A stretch of 51,912 nt of DNA from Fidelibacterota bacterium. GTDB lineage: Bacteria; Fidelibacterota; UBA8477; JABMPR01. Numbering within the stretch: position 1 is the stretch's first letter; every line of letters starts with the position of its first letter. The DNA is taken from positions 1 to 51,912 of the forward strand of contig JAERTH010000074.1 of the NCBI GenBank assembly GCA_016844955.1. Direction: 5' to 3'. Of the stretch, positions 1 to 7,008 are shown in pieces. Under the pieces are notes generated by a model. It worked only from the letters and a program-made list of their open reading frames with translations. It did no database searches and was not told where the DNA came from. The position numbers and the translations under genes were made by a program.

Positions 1-2
1 CA

Positions 3-329
3 AATTTTGCCATCAATTTGATCCTTACCGGAAAGCAGGAAGACTACCCGAGTACTGTTTATGTACGAGACAATGACAACAAGGTTGGTAAGGTCTGGGG
101 ATTGGCTGATGATTCAAACAACATTTGTGTCTTTGATCCCAACGGCAAAGTGATCCTCAGCGTTGACGGTCAATTATCCGAGATCGATATCAAAAAAATG
201 GTCGCGTTGATCGATGCTGAAATTGAATTGCTCAAGAATCCTCCAGTGGAAGAAGTTGCACCAGCTGAGGAGGCCACCGAAGAAGGCGCAGAAGAAGGCG
301 CAGAAGAAGCTGCTCCCGAAGAGGGATAA
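3..329 (+). CDS. YtfJ-like thioredoxin-fold protein, 3' part
   Basis: The reading frame is open from the first bases of the window, so the 5' part lies outside it. The TTG at 18 is probably an internal Leu codon. The visible part (TVYVRDNDNKVGKVWGLADD, then VFDPNGKVILSV) resembles the C-terminal half of YtfJ/peroxiredoxin-like thioredoxin-fold proteins, where a strand-turn-strand precedes the last helix (IDIKKMVALIDAEI). The helix is followed by an acidic low-complexity tail of about 25 residues made of repeated EEGA/EEAA units, which is unusual for the family and may be a flexible extension. The specific substrate is unknown. The gene ends just before an intrinsic terminator. The fold assignment is moderately sure. 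Confidence 0.6.
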   Translation, partial: NFAINLILTGKQEDYPSTVYVRDNDNKVGKVWGLADDSNNICVFDPNGKVILSVDGQLSEIDIKKMVALIDAEIELLKNPPVEEVAPAEEATEEGAEEGAEEAAPEEG

Positions 330-368
330 GCATTTCGCTTTAAAAATCCAATTTAATTTTTTTAAAAA

Positions 369-408
369 GGGGCTGTCTCACGAAGTGAGATGGCCTCTTT
401 TTATTTTT
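369..408 (+). terminator. Intrinsic terminator after the YtfJ-like gene
   Basis: A stem with arms GGC..TCTCAC and GTGAGA..GGCC around a GAA loop is followed by TCTTTTTATTTTT. It lies 40 bases after the stop codon of the upstream gene. Confidence 0.75.
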
Positions 409-450
409 GCCACCATTTTCTGCATTAAGATAGAATCAATCCAACCATAA

Positions 451-549
451 CTCGTCTTCGCGAGCAACTGAAAGGAGCGCGACGATCTCTCTTTTCTAGT
501 CAACGATTTAGGGGATTGCTTCGTCGTTCCTCCTCAATGACACGAATGG
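451..549. repeat. Dispersed intergenic hairpin repeat, copy A
   Basis: This copy contains CGTCTTCGCGAG, then CTGAAAGGAGCGCGACGATC, a short spacer, GGGATTGCTTCGTCG and CTCCTCAATGACACG. The same blocks recur in the same order at 992-1088 and 32761-32853. The first and last blocks are roughly complementary (GTCTTCGCGAG against CTCGCAAAGAC in the best copy), as are GCGATCTC and GGAGATTGC, so transcripts should fold into a long imperfect hairpin. It is like the REP/MITE-type elements known in many bacterial intergenic regions. Confidence 0.65.
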
Positions 550-560
550 GACAATCCACG

Positions 561-604
561 ACCAGTCTTCGCGAAGGAGCGGGGCGACTGTGGCGATCTC
601 CTTT
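561..604. repeat. Dispersed intergenic hairpin repeat, partial copy B
   Basis: The blocks AGTCTTCGCGAAGGAGCG and GGCGATCTCC match the left half of copy A. The right half is missing. The copy ends five bases before the stop codon of the GIY-YIG gene on the minus strand. Confidence 0.55.
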
Positions 605-608
605 ATTA

Positions 609-917
609 TCATTCAAAGTCTGTTTGGGTTAAATCATATGTGAGGTCATGCCATTCAGGATTTTTGGAAATTATCAATGACTCTTTTTTGCGCCTCGAAC
701 CCGATTTGATCTGCTTTTCTCTTCTGATGGCATCCATGATTGATTTAAAAACTTCATAATATACCAGCAAGTCAACATTATATCTGGCTGTAAACGACTT
801 AGGGTTTCTCTTCCTTTTGTGGTCATGAATCCGTCGGACGAAGTCAGATGTAACTCCAGTATAAAGCACTGATTTATTTTTGTTCGTCAAAATGTATACT
901 GCACATATTCTATGCAT
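609..917 (-). CDS. GIY-YIG domain nuclease-like protein (UPF0213/YhbQ type)
   Basis: This small 102-residue protein consists of a single GIY-YIG domain. The signature VYI (residues 7-9) and YTG (19-21) is followed by the conserved Arg/His segment FVRRIHDHK and by the C-terminal helix AIRREKQIKSGSRRKK, whose Glu is in the position of the metal-binding catalytic acid. Stand-alone GIY-YIG proteins of this size are widespread and mostly uncharacterised; they are presumed DNA endonucleases or relatives. The gene stands alone and is bracketed by copies of the dispersed hairpin repeat on both sides (451-604 and 992-1088), so a link with repeat dispersal is possible but is only inference. Confidence 0.85.
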   Translation of the reverse strand: MHRICAVYILTNKNKSVLYTGVTSDFVRRIHDHKRKRNPKSFTARYNVDLLVYYEVFKSIMDAIRREKQIKSGSRRKKESLIISKNPEWHDLTYDLTQTDFE

Positions 918-991
918 AATTTTCCCCAGAATGAAGTTGTTGATGTGGTAAAGTAAGGTAAATCCAACTTATGTAAAGGGCTTTTCCATCG

Positions 992-1088
992 CCTCGTCTT
1001 CGCGAGCGACTGAAAGGAGCGCGGCGACCTCTCTTTTCTGGCCAGTAATTTGGAGATTACTTCGTAGTAAACTTCTCAAAGACGGGAG
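992..1088. repeat. Dispersed intergenic hairpin repeat, copy C
   Basis: This copy has the same block order as copy A: CGTCTTCGCGAGCGACTGAA, GGAGCGCGGCGACCTC, TCTTTTCTGGCCAG, GGAGATTACTTCGTAG and CTCAAAGACGGG. It lies immediately upstream of the TetR regulator and ends about 25 bases before the palindrome there. Confidence 0.65.
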
Positions 1089-1110
1089 GGGGGAAATTTA
1101 TCTTGCAATA

Positions 1111-1128
1111 AACGAATGATCATTTATT
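1111..1128. promoter_or_regulatory. Palindromic operator candidate of the TetR gene
   Basis: The perfect palindrome AATGATCATT (1115-1124) extends with mismatches to about 18 bases. It lies just before, or over, the start of the TetR gene, which is the usual place for an autoregulatory TetR-family operator. An ATG falls inside it. Confidence 0.4.
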
Positions 1129-1136
1129 ATAGAGCC

Positions 1137-1709
1137 GTGAGAGTTAAGGATGAAATAAAACAACAAGCGATAATCGATGCCACTATTGAACTGGTGAATG
1201 AGATCGGCTTTGTCTCCAGCTCAGTATCCAAGATTGCCAAGAAAGCCGGTGTCTCTCCTGCCACCATATATATCTACTATAAGAATAAAGAAGACCTCTT
1301 GGTCTCAACCTATATACGGATAAAGACCATGCTGGGAGCTTCGGTAATGAAGGAGTTCGACCCATCACTCCCAGTAAGAGATACGCTCATGACCGTAGGG
1401 AAGAGCCTGTTTAGCCATATTGCTACCCACCCACAACTGTTTGTTTTTGCAGAACAATTCGCCAACTCCCCCTACCAGGAGCTGGTTGATCGGCAAAAGC
1501 TGGAGGCAGTGTTTCAACCCCTTATGGAATTACTACAGTATGGGATTCAGCAAAAGATCATCAAGGATGTCCCCATGGAAATACTGTTTGCCCATCTGTA
1601 CGCACCTATATATGCTCTGGTCAACCCCCATCTAAACCCTGACTTCAAGGTGACACCGGAAAATATTGAAACAACCATGAACATGGCCTGGGATGCCATT
1701 AAACTCTAA
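1137..1709 (+). CDS. TetR/AcrR family transcriptional regulator
   Basis: The N-terminal TetR helix-turn-helix is clear: AIIDATIELVNEIGF, then SVSKIAKKAGVSPATIYIYY and KNKEDLL. The ligand-binding C-terminal part is about 130 residues and mostly helical. I chose the GTG at 1137 because it gives the typical start VRVKDEIKQQAII; an in-frame ATG at 1116 adds seven unlikely residues (IIYYRA...) and lies inside the operator-like palindrome. Neither start has a good ribosome site. The gene is followed after 22 bases by a membrane-anchored hydrolase and two oxidoreductases on the same strand, which it probably regulates together with itself. The effector is unknown. Confidence 0.85.
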   Translation: MRVKDEIKQQAIIDATIELVNEIGFVSSSVSKIAKKAGVSPATIYIYYKNKEDLLVSTYIRIKTMLGASVMKEFDPSLPVRDTLMTVGKSLFSHIATHPQLFVFAEQFANSPYQELVDRQKLEAVFQPLMELLQYGIQQKIIKDVPMEILFAHLYAPIYALVNPHLNPDFKVTPENIETTMNMAWDAIKL

Positions 1710-1731
1710 AAAAATTTAACAGGATAAGTGA

Positions 1732-2910
1732 ATGAATATTCGTTTAAATGCAAAACTAAAACGACCGAGCAAAATTGTGCTCGTCGTATTGTTGATCCTT
1801 ACCGGATCATTTCTAACTATCAATACCGTTTTATCAGCGGCTCAATATGACAACGGAGCAGAACCCTTGAATAAAATCAAAGCTTCACCTCAATATAGTA
1901 ACGGAAAGTTTGTCAACCCCAAACCTCCAGTAATGAATCCCTCATTTGGCATGTTTAAGAAATATCTCTTTGGTAAAGAACAGCGCACTCCCAAAGACAT
2001 CTTGCCACAACAAAAAATCGAGCTAGACCTGCTGGAATCAACCGACAGTTCCTACCTTAAGGTGACCAATGCCGGGCACTCTTCGCTTCTGATCCACATG
2101 GACGGATATCGAATCCTCACCGATCCCGTTTATGAGGCCAAGATCAGTCCCGTTGGCCCAACTCGTTTTAACAAGGACATACCCATTGATCCTACATCTT
2201 TGAAGGATATTGATGTGGTAGTCATTTCACATAATCACTATGATCACCTTAATAAATATTCCATCAAAACCATACATGAAGAAGTCGCCCGGTTTATCGT
2301 ACCGCTTGGTGTGGGTGCTCAGTTAGAGAAATGGGGAGTAGGTCGAGATAAAATCACCGAACTGGATTGGTGGGAATCATATGAGTTCGATGAGAATCTG
2401 ACCATCACCTCTACACCCAGCCAACACTTTTCTGGACGGGGTATCACCGATCGCGATAAATCCCTATGGACCTCCTATGCAATTGCCACCCTGAACCATA
2501 ATATCTATTTCAGCGGAGATTCCGGATACTTTGATGGCTTCAAAACCATTGGTGAAAAGCTGGGACCGTTTGACATCGCCTTCATGGAGTGTGGGGCTTA
2601 CAACCTGGAGTGGGCAGATGTGCACATGTTTCCAGAAGAGACGGTTCAGGCGTCACTTGACCTGAAAGCCCACTATGTCTGGCCCATTCACTGGGGAACC
2701 TTTAACCTCGCCCTGCATGACTGGTTTGACCCTATGGAACGTGTCACACAGGCAGCCAATGCCAATGGTGTGAGATTGTTAACTCCGACCTTTGGTCAAG
2801 TGGTTGAATACCCGGGTAGAATGCAAACTGAGAACTGGTGGGTGCCCTACATGAGCGAGACCGCCATGGCTGAGGCCACAGAACATACACTTCAACCAGA
2901 ATCTCCCTAG
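1732..2910 (+). CDS. Metallo-beta-lactamase-fold hydrolase, NAPE-PLD/UlaG-like, membrane-anchored
   Basis: The 392-residue protein starts with a hydrophobic segment (IVLVVLLILTGSFLTI, residues 15-30) that acts as signal peptide or membrane anchor. The hydrolase domain carries the MBL metal motif HNHYDH at 167-172, preceded by GHSSLLIHMDGYRILTDPVY, and later TPSQHFSGR, FSGDSGY and PIHWGTF. This pattern is that of COG2220, which includes N-acyl-phosphatidylethanolamine phospholipase D and L-ascorbate-6-phosphate lactonase. A lipid-like or lactone substrate in the periplasm is plausible but not shown. The gene sits second in a TetR-led operon. Confidence 0.8.
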   Translation: MNIRLNAKLKRPSKIVLVVLLILTGSFLTINTVLSAAQYDNGAEPLNKIKASPQYSNGKFVNPKPPVMNPSFGMFKKYLFGKEQRTPKDILPQQKIELDLLESTDSSYLKVTNAGHSSLLIHMDGYRILTDPVYEAKISPVGPTRFNKDIPIDPTSLKDIDVVVISHNHYDHLNKYSIKTIHEEVARFIVPLGVGAQLEKWGVGRDKITELDWWESYEFDENLTITSTPSQHFSGRGITDRDKSLWTSYAIATLNHNIYFSGDSGYFDGFKTIGEKLGPFDIAFMECGAYNLEWADVHMFPEETVQASLDLKAHYVWPIHWGTFNLALHDWFDPMERVTQAANANGVRLLTPTFGQVVEYPGRMQTENWWVPYMSETAMAEATEHTLQPESP

Positions 2911-2928
2911 GCAGTGAGGACAATGACT

Positions 2929-3612
2929 ATGAAAATTAATGCAATTATTACTGGTTCCACTGGAATGGTGGGTGAAGGTGTCCTCCAGGAAAGCCTAATT
3001 CACCCCGATGTTGAATCTGTTCTGGTGATCAATCGCCGGAGCTGCGGGTTTCAACACCCCAAACTCAAAGAGATCATCCATGAGGACTTTCTCAATTTCG
3101 ATTCCATAAAGGATCAACTGCAAGGTTACACCGCTGCATTTCTGTGTATGGGTACCACCTCATTTGGCCTGGACGAAGCAAAGTACAGCCGTATCACATA
3201 TGATATGACCCTTGCTCTGGCAGAGCCACTGGCAAAGCAAAATCCAGAGATGACCCTGTGCTATGTTTCTGGGAAAGGTACACCCTCCCGTGAAGGTGGA
3301 CGCATCATGTGGACTCGTGTAAAAGCCAAGACCGAGAATGCCCTCCTCAAGTTGCCAGTAAAACAGGCCTTCATGTTCAGGCCAGGGGGAATGATACCGG
3401 CACCCGGAGCGCGAAATGTAAAAGGCATTTACAAGGTGATCATGGCCCTGATGCCCTTTCTACGGATTCTTTTTCCTGGCTCTGTACACACCTTGCAGGC
3501 CTTGGCTCAGTCCATGATTCACGTGGTAAAGGCAGGCTTTGAAAAGCAACATATCGAAGTAAAAGATATCGTAGAACTCTCAAAATTTGACAACTCAAAA
3601 AGGGGACAGTAA
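2929..3612 (+). CDS. NAD(P)-binding Rossmann protein, HTATIP2/YbjT-like epimerase family
   Basis: The N-terminus INAIITGSTGMVGEGVLQES is a Rossmann nucleotide-binding loop (TGxTGxxG). It is followed by VLVINRR, the position that usually selects NADP, and by AAFLCMGTTSFG and a Ser/Lys region (YVSGKGT). The size of about 227 residues fits atypical SDR proteins of the HTATIP2/YbjT type. I chose the ATG at 2929 because GAGGA at 2916-2920 is eight bases upstream; the ATG at 2923 and GTG at 2914 are too close to it or lack a ribosome site. The stop codon overlaps the ATG of the following SDR gene, so the two are translationally coupled. The substrate is unknown. Confidence 0.75.
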   Translation: MKINAIITGSTGMVGEGVLQESLIHPDVESVLVINRRSCGFQHPKLKEIIHEDFLNFDSIKDQLQGYTAAFLCMGTTSFGLDEAKYSRITYDMTLALAEPLAKQNPEMTLCYVSGKGTPSREGGRIMWTRVKAKTENALLKLPVKQAFMFRPGGMIPAPGARNVKGIYKVIMALMPFLRILFPGSVHTLQALAQSMIHVVKAGFEKQHIEVKDIVELSKFDNSKRGQ

Positions 3613-4514
3613 TGCCTAAACAAGCGTGGAAAATAGATAATATTCCAGATCAAAAGGATCGCGTAATAATCGTGACCGGTTCCAATAGTGGAATCGGTTA
3701 TGAAGCGGCTAAGGTTTTGGCCGAGAAAAATGCTGAAGTCATTCTTGCAGTCAGAAATCTGGAGAGGGGTGAAGCAGCCAAAACCACCATACTCAATTCT
3801 GCATCCAACTCAAACGTGGTTGTCATGCAGCTCGATTTAGCCAGTCTTGACTCTGTTAAGTCCTTCGCAGAAAATTTTAACAAACAATACCAGCGCCTGG
3901 ATATCCTCATTAACAATGCCGGAATTATGATTCCACCTTATGGGAAAACAGTTGATGGGTTTGAGTCCCAATTTGGCACCAACCACCTTGGACATTTTGC
4001 TCTCACCGCACAATTATTCGATCTCATTAAGAATACCCAGGGAAGCCGGATTGTCAATGTCAGCAGTACTGCCCACAATATGGGTAGCCTGGATTTTGAA
4101 GACTTACAGTGGGAGTCCAGAAAATATGTTCCCTGGAAAGCCTATGGTGATAGCAAAATTGCTAATCTTTATTTTACCAATGAATTGGGTCGCAAGTTGA
4201 ATTCTGCTGATATGGATGTGGTGGTTACTGCTGCTCATCCAGGGTATGCGGCTACCGATCTACAGAAAACCACGTTCCTGAAAATTTTGAATGTGCTGGT
4301 TGCTCAATCTGGTTTCATGGGTGCCATGCCGACCCTCATGGCCGCAATCGACCCACAAGCAAAAAACGGTGGGTTTTATGGTCCTTCAGGTTTTGCTCAA
4401 CAAAGAGGGTTTCCCAAGCTGGTATCTCCTAATAAACTTTCTCAGGATGAGGAAATCGCACAGAAACTCTGGAGTACTTCGGAGGAGCTCACCAACCAAC
4501 CGTTCAATGTTTAG
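3612..4514 (+). CDS. Short-chain dehydrogenase/reductase, retinol dehydrogenase-like
   Basis: This is a classical SDR of 300 residues. It has the cofactor motif VTGSNSGIGYEAA, the NNAG motif (ILINNAGIMIPP), the Ser of NVSSTAH and the catalytic YGDSK. The segment GFESQFGTNHLGHFALT is typical of the retinol dehydrogenase/WWOX/protochlorophyllide-reductase-like branch. It probably reduces or oxidises a hydrophobic alcohol or ketone with NADP(H). It is the last gene of the TetR-MBL-epimerase-SDR operon, and its ATG overlaps the preceding stop. Confidence 0.85.
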   Translation: MPKQAWKIDNIPDQKDRVIIVTGSNSGIGYEAAKVLAEKNAEVILAVRNLERGEAAKTTILNSASNSNVVVMQLDLASLDSVKSFAENFNKQYQRLDILINNAGIMIPPYGKTVDGFESQFGTNHLGHFALTAQLFDLIKNTQGSRIVNVSSTAHNMGSLDFEDLQWESRKYVPWKAYGDSKIANLYFTNELGRKLNSADMDVVVTAAHPGYAATDLQKTTFLKILNVLVAQSGFMGAMPTLMAAIDPQAKNGGFYGPSGFAQQRGFPKLVSPNKLSQDEEIAQKLWSTSEELTNQPFNV

Positions 4515-4534
4515 TCATTTTTCCGCTTGAACCA

Positions 4535-4562
4535 TGTGCCTCAGGAGCAATCCTGAGGCACA
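4535..4562 (+). terminator. Strong hairpin after the SDR operon
   Basis: TGTGCCTCAGGA and TCCTGAGGCACA form a perfect 12-bp stem closed by a GCAA tetraloop, 20 bases after the SDR stop codon. No clear T run follows, so it may act as an mRNA 3' end stabiliser or as a factor-dependent terminator. Confidence 0.55.
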
Positions 4563-4692
4563 CACCGAGTTTTCCACATTTCAATTTGAGACCCATTCTG
4601 TGCTGTATGCATTGCAAGTCCAGCTGACGAGTTAAAAACAGAATTTCCCTGAAACTGATATGGTGGCTGAGTCACTCCGACCTATGCCAATT

Positions 4693-4721
4693 AAAAAGGC
4701 ACCCTTCCCAGAGTGCCTTTT
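4693..4721 (-). terminator. Intrinsic terminator after the peroxiredoxin gene
   Basis: GGCAC and GTGCC arms flanked by A and T runs form a bidirectional terminator. On the minus strand the stem is followed by TTTTTAATT, about 20 bases after the peroxiredoxin stop codon. Confidence 0.75.
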
Positions 4722-4742
4722 CATTATCTCTTGTGGGATTTC

Positions 4743-5384
4743 TTAAAGACTGCGTTTACTAAAGTACCAGTCCGTATACTCATATCCCTCAGAAGCACGC
4801 TTATCCTGGGCTTCCTGTGTGGCTGGTGGGGGAACAATGACCTTGTCACCGGGATGCCAGTTTTCAGGTGTGGCACAGGCATTTTCCTGCGAAGTCTGCA
4901 AAGCTGCAACCACTCGCACGATTTCATCGATACTCCTGCCATTGGTAAGCGGATAATAAACCATGGCGCGCAGGATACCTTTATCATCAATGACAAAGAC
5001 AGCACGAACAGCCGAGGTGTCAGCGGCTCCAGGGTGGATCATTCCATACTTACGTGCCACATCCATTTTTAAATCTTCAATGATGGGGAAGGGAATTTCA
5101 ACACCAAAATTATCTTTAATACTTCGTACCCAGGCCAGGTGTGAGTATATACTATCTATGCTGAGTCCAATTACCTTGGTATTCAAAGCTTTAAATTGAT
5201 CATGCCGTTCAGCAAAGCCAATAAACTCAGTCGTACAGACTGGTGTAAAATCGGCAGGGTGTGAGAATAGCACGACCCACTGTCCTTTCAGGTCAGACAG
5301 GGTCAAATCCCCGTGGGTTGTTTTGACACTAAAATCTGGCGCAGGTTCATTGAGTCTTGGCATGTTGTAATCTTGAGTTTCCAT
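4743..5384 (-). CDS. Peroxiredoxin (AhpC/TSA, Prx6-like archaeal type)
   Basis: This thiol peroxidase should reduce H2O2, alkyl hydroperoxides or peroxynitrite. The peroxidatic Cys50 lies in the motif HPADFTPVCTTE, with the Prx6-type helix EFIGFAERHDQF after it. A further Cys at 170 (ENACATPENW) lies in the extended C-terminal domain and could resolve the sulfenic acid, as in archaeal Prx6-like 2-Cys enzymes. The length of 213 residues is right for this group. The start is supported by AAGGAA seven to eight bases upstream. The gene is divergent from a PerR-like regulator gene with a PerR-box-like sequence between them, which suggests peroxide-dependent control. Confidence 0.93.
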   Translation of the reverse strand: METQDYNMPRLNEPAPDFSVKTTHGDLTLSDLKGQWVVLFSHPADFTPVCTTEFIGFAERHDQFKALNTKVIGLSIDSIYSHLAWVRSIKDNFGVEIPFPIIEDLKMDVARKYGMIHPGAADTSAVRAVFVIDDKGILRAMVYYPLTNGRSIDEIVRVVAALQTSQENACATPENWHPGDKVIVPPPATQEAQDKRASEGYEYTDWYFSKRSL

Positions 5385-5473
5385 TTTGTCGTTCCTTTCT
5401 TAGAATTTTTTGTCAACACCTCCTTTGAGACACCCCCATTAGAATGGTTACAGATTTTAAACAGATTCCATGT

Positions 5474-5488
5474 TTATAATTATTCTAT
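5474..5488. promoter_or_regulatory. PerR/Fur-box-like operator
   Basis: TTATAATTATTCTAT differs from the PerR box consensus (TTATAATnATTATAA) at only two positions. It lies in the divergent region between the peroxiredoxin and perR-like genes, a classical target for a peroxide regulator. An overlapping second imperfect palindrome, TTGC....GCAA at 5488-5508, sits just before the perR-like start. Confidence 0.5.
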
Positions 5489-5520
5489 TGCCAAAATAAT
5501 ATTTGCAACTATATTCCTGT

Positions 5521-5937
5521 ATGGAAAGAAGCAAAAAAGACACAACTGAGATTATGGAGAGTCTATCCCAAGCCGGGTTAAACCCCACTGCTCAACGAAT
5601 TGCGGTTTTTCAATATATCCACAACGATTCTGACCACCCCACACCGGAGCAGGTAAAAGATGCTGTCGATCGGGTCTTTCCAACCATTAGTCTGGCCACG
5701 ATCTATAACACCCTTAACGCCCTGGTGGCTCATGGCTTGGTTCATCAAGTAAAAATTCCCCATAGCGGACGGGTTGTATATGATGCCAACACAAGCAAAC
5801 ATTATCATTTTATCGATGAAGCCGAGGGAAAACTCATTGACCTGAACCAAGAATCTATTACCGTTGACATGAACCTGCCCGAGCATTTTGATATACAGGA
5901 TGTTGACATATTTGTTAAGGGCAAACTTAAGGGATAA
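5521..5937 (+). CDS. PerR/Fur-family metal-dependent repressor without structural zinc site
   Basis: This is a Fur-family winged-helix regulator: GLNPTAQRIAVFQYI, then HPTPEQV and the recognition helix SLATIYNTLNALVAHGLV. The regulatory metal ligands of PerR are all recognisable as His39, Asp88, His94, His96 and Asp107 (YDANTSKHYHF...GKLID). The usual CxxC pairs of the structural zinc site are absent; where PerR has ENCGK this protein has DEAEGK. I chose the ATG at 5521; a TTG at 5503 would lengthen it and an ATG at 5554 would shorten it. It is divergent from the peroxiredoxin gene and 29 bases upstream of a ZIP transporter gene. Confidence 0.88.
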   Translation: MERSKKDTTEIMESLSQAGLNPTAQRIAVFQYIHNDSDHPTPEQVKDAVDRVFPTISLATIYNTLNALVAHGLVHQVKIPHSGRVVYDANTSKHYHFIDEAEGKLIDLNQESITVDMNLPEHFDIQDVDIFVKGKLKG

Positions 5938-5966
5938 ATTTATCCTATCAAATTGAGGGGGCTTTC

Positions 5967-6776
5967 ATGGAATATTTAACAACTCTACACCCCGTACTTC
6001 TGGCTCTATTGGCTGGTCTATTTACCTGGGGCATGACTTCCCTGGGTGCAGCTGGTGTACTCTTTCACCGCAAAGACTCATTTTCAAACATGGATGGCAT
6101 GCTGGGCTTTGCAGCCGGCGTCATGATTGCCGCCAGTTTCTGGTCCCTATTGGCTCCAGCACTTGAAATGGCTGAAGGGCGATCACTGCCCCCTTACATT
6201 CCCGTGGCACTTGGCTTCCTTTCTGGTGGTGGTGTGCTATATGCGATTGACAAATTGCTCCCCCATCTTCATTTGGGAGCCAAAGATTCAGAAGCCGAAG
6301 GCATTTCCACATCCTGGCGTCGGACCACACTCTTGGTTCTGGCTATTACACTGCACAATATCCCTGAAGGACTGGCTGTTGGTGTAGCCTTTGGAGCCAT
6401 CGCAGCGGACCTCCCCGGTGCCAATCTCCAGGGAGCCATTGCATTGGCTATCGGTATTGGAATACAAAATTTCCCTGAAGGACTGGCCATATCCATGCCC
6501 CTGCGTCGGGAAGGCATTTCTAAAGGGAAGAGTTTCTGGTATGGGCAGCTCTCAGGAATGGTAGAGCCCATCGCCGCAGTGTTTGGAGCACTTATTGTCA
6601 TGACCTCAACTGCTATTCTGCCCTTTGCACTGGCTTTTGCTGCAGGTGCCATGATCTTTGTGGTTGTGGAAGAATTGATCCCGGAATCCCAACGAGCGGG
6701 TAATACAGATCGTCCCACCATTGGTGCCATGCTGGGATTTACAGTTATGATGGTTCTTGATGTAGCTCTGGGATAA
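5967..6776 (+). CDS. ZIP family divalent metal transporter (GufA/ZupT-like)
   Basis: This inner-membrane transporter of about eight helices probably imports Zn, Fe or Mn. The two metal-site helices show HNIPEGLAVG (130-139) and NFPEGLAI (168-175), the pattern of the GufA/ZupT branch of ZIP proteins, and a third helix carries VVEELIPES. A variable His-containing loop (LLPHLHLG) lies between helices 3 and 4. A GAGGGGG ribosome site precedes the ATG. The gene follows the PerR-like regulator by 29 bases, so both are likely co-transcribed; linking peroxide sensing to Mn or Zn uptake is a known theme for PerR regulons. Confidence 0.92.
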   Translation: MEYLTTLHPVLLALLAGLFTWGMTSLGAAGVLFHRKDSFSNMDGMLGFAAGVMIAASFWSLLAPALEMAEGRSLPPYIPVALGFLSGGGVLYAIDKLLPHLHLGAKDSEAEGISTSWRRTTLLVLAITLHNIPEGLAVGVAFGAIAADLPGANLQGAIALAIGIGIQNFPEGLAISMPLRREGISKGKSFWYGQLSGMVEPIAAVFGALIVMTSTAILPFALAFAAGAMIFVVVEELIPESQRAGNTDRPTIGAMLGFTVMMVLDVALG

Positions 6777-6788
6777 TACCGGCTCACT

Positions 6789-6899
6789 TTACGTCTGCCC
6801 AAAAGTGACCCTTTGCCTCTTGATGCCCTTCAGGTGACGCTTATATTTGCCCCGCTTTTTGGCTTGAAGTGGTTTTTTTAAATAATGTAACGCATCCAC
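6789..6899 (-). other. Possible small basic ORF or gene remnant
   Basis: From a GTG the minus strand encodes 36 residues (MDALHYLKKPLQAKKRGKYK, then RHLKGIKRQRVTFGQT). The frame stays open only to a TAA at 6912-6914. The adjacent upstream sequence, read in another frame from an ATG near 6980 (MNSMCEKQSGSRIKQIMGNI), could have been continuous with it before a one-base frameshift. No ribosome site is convincing and I do not recognise the family. It may be a decayed gene. Confidence 0.2.
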
Positions 6900-7008
6900 A
6901 GTGAGACCATCTTAAATATGTTTCCCATAATTTGTTTAATACGGGAACCTGATTGCTTTTCACACATAGAATTCATCGAAAAAATCGATATTAGGGAGAT
7001 TAATAAAA

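Noticed and set aside
6269..6802. Minus-strand frame of 177 codons over the ZIP transporter gene
   Set aside because: The plus-strand protein has membrane helices and both metal motifs; the antisense frame is Ser/Pro/Ala rich with no domain.
6975..6989. CIRCE heat-shock operator before htpG
   Set aside because: The inverted repeat is ATCGA-N5-TCGAT and not TTAGCACTC-N9-GAGTGCTAA.
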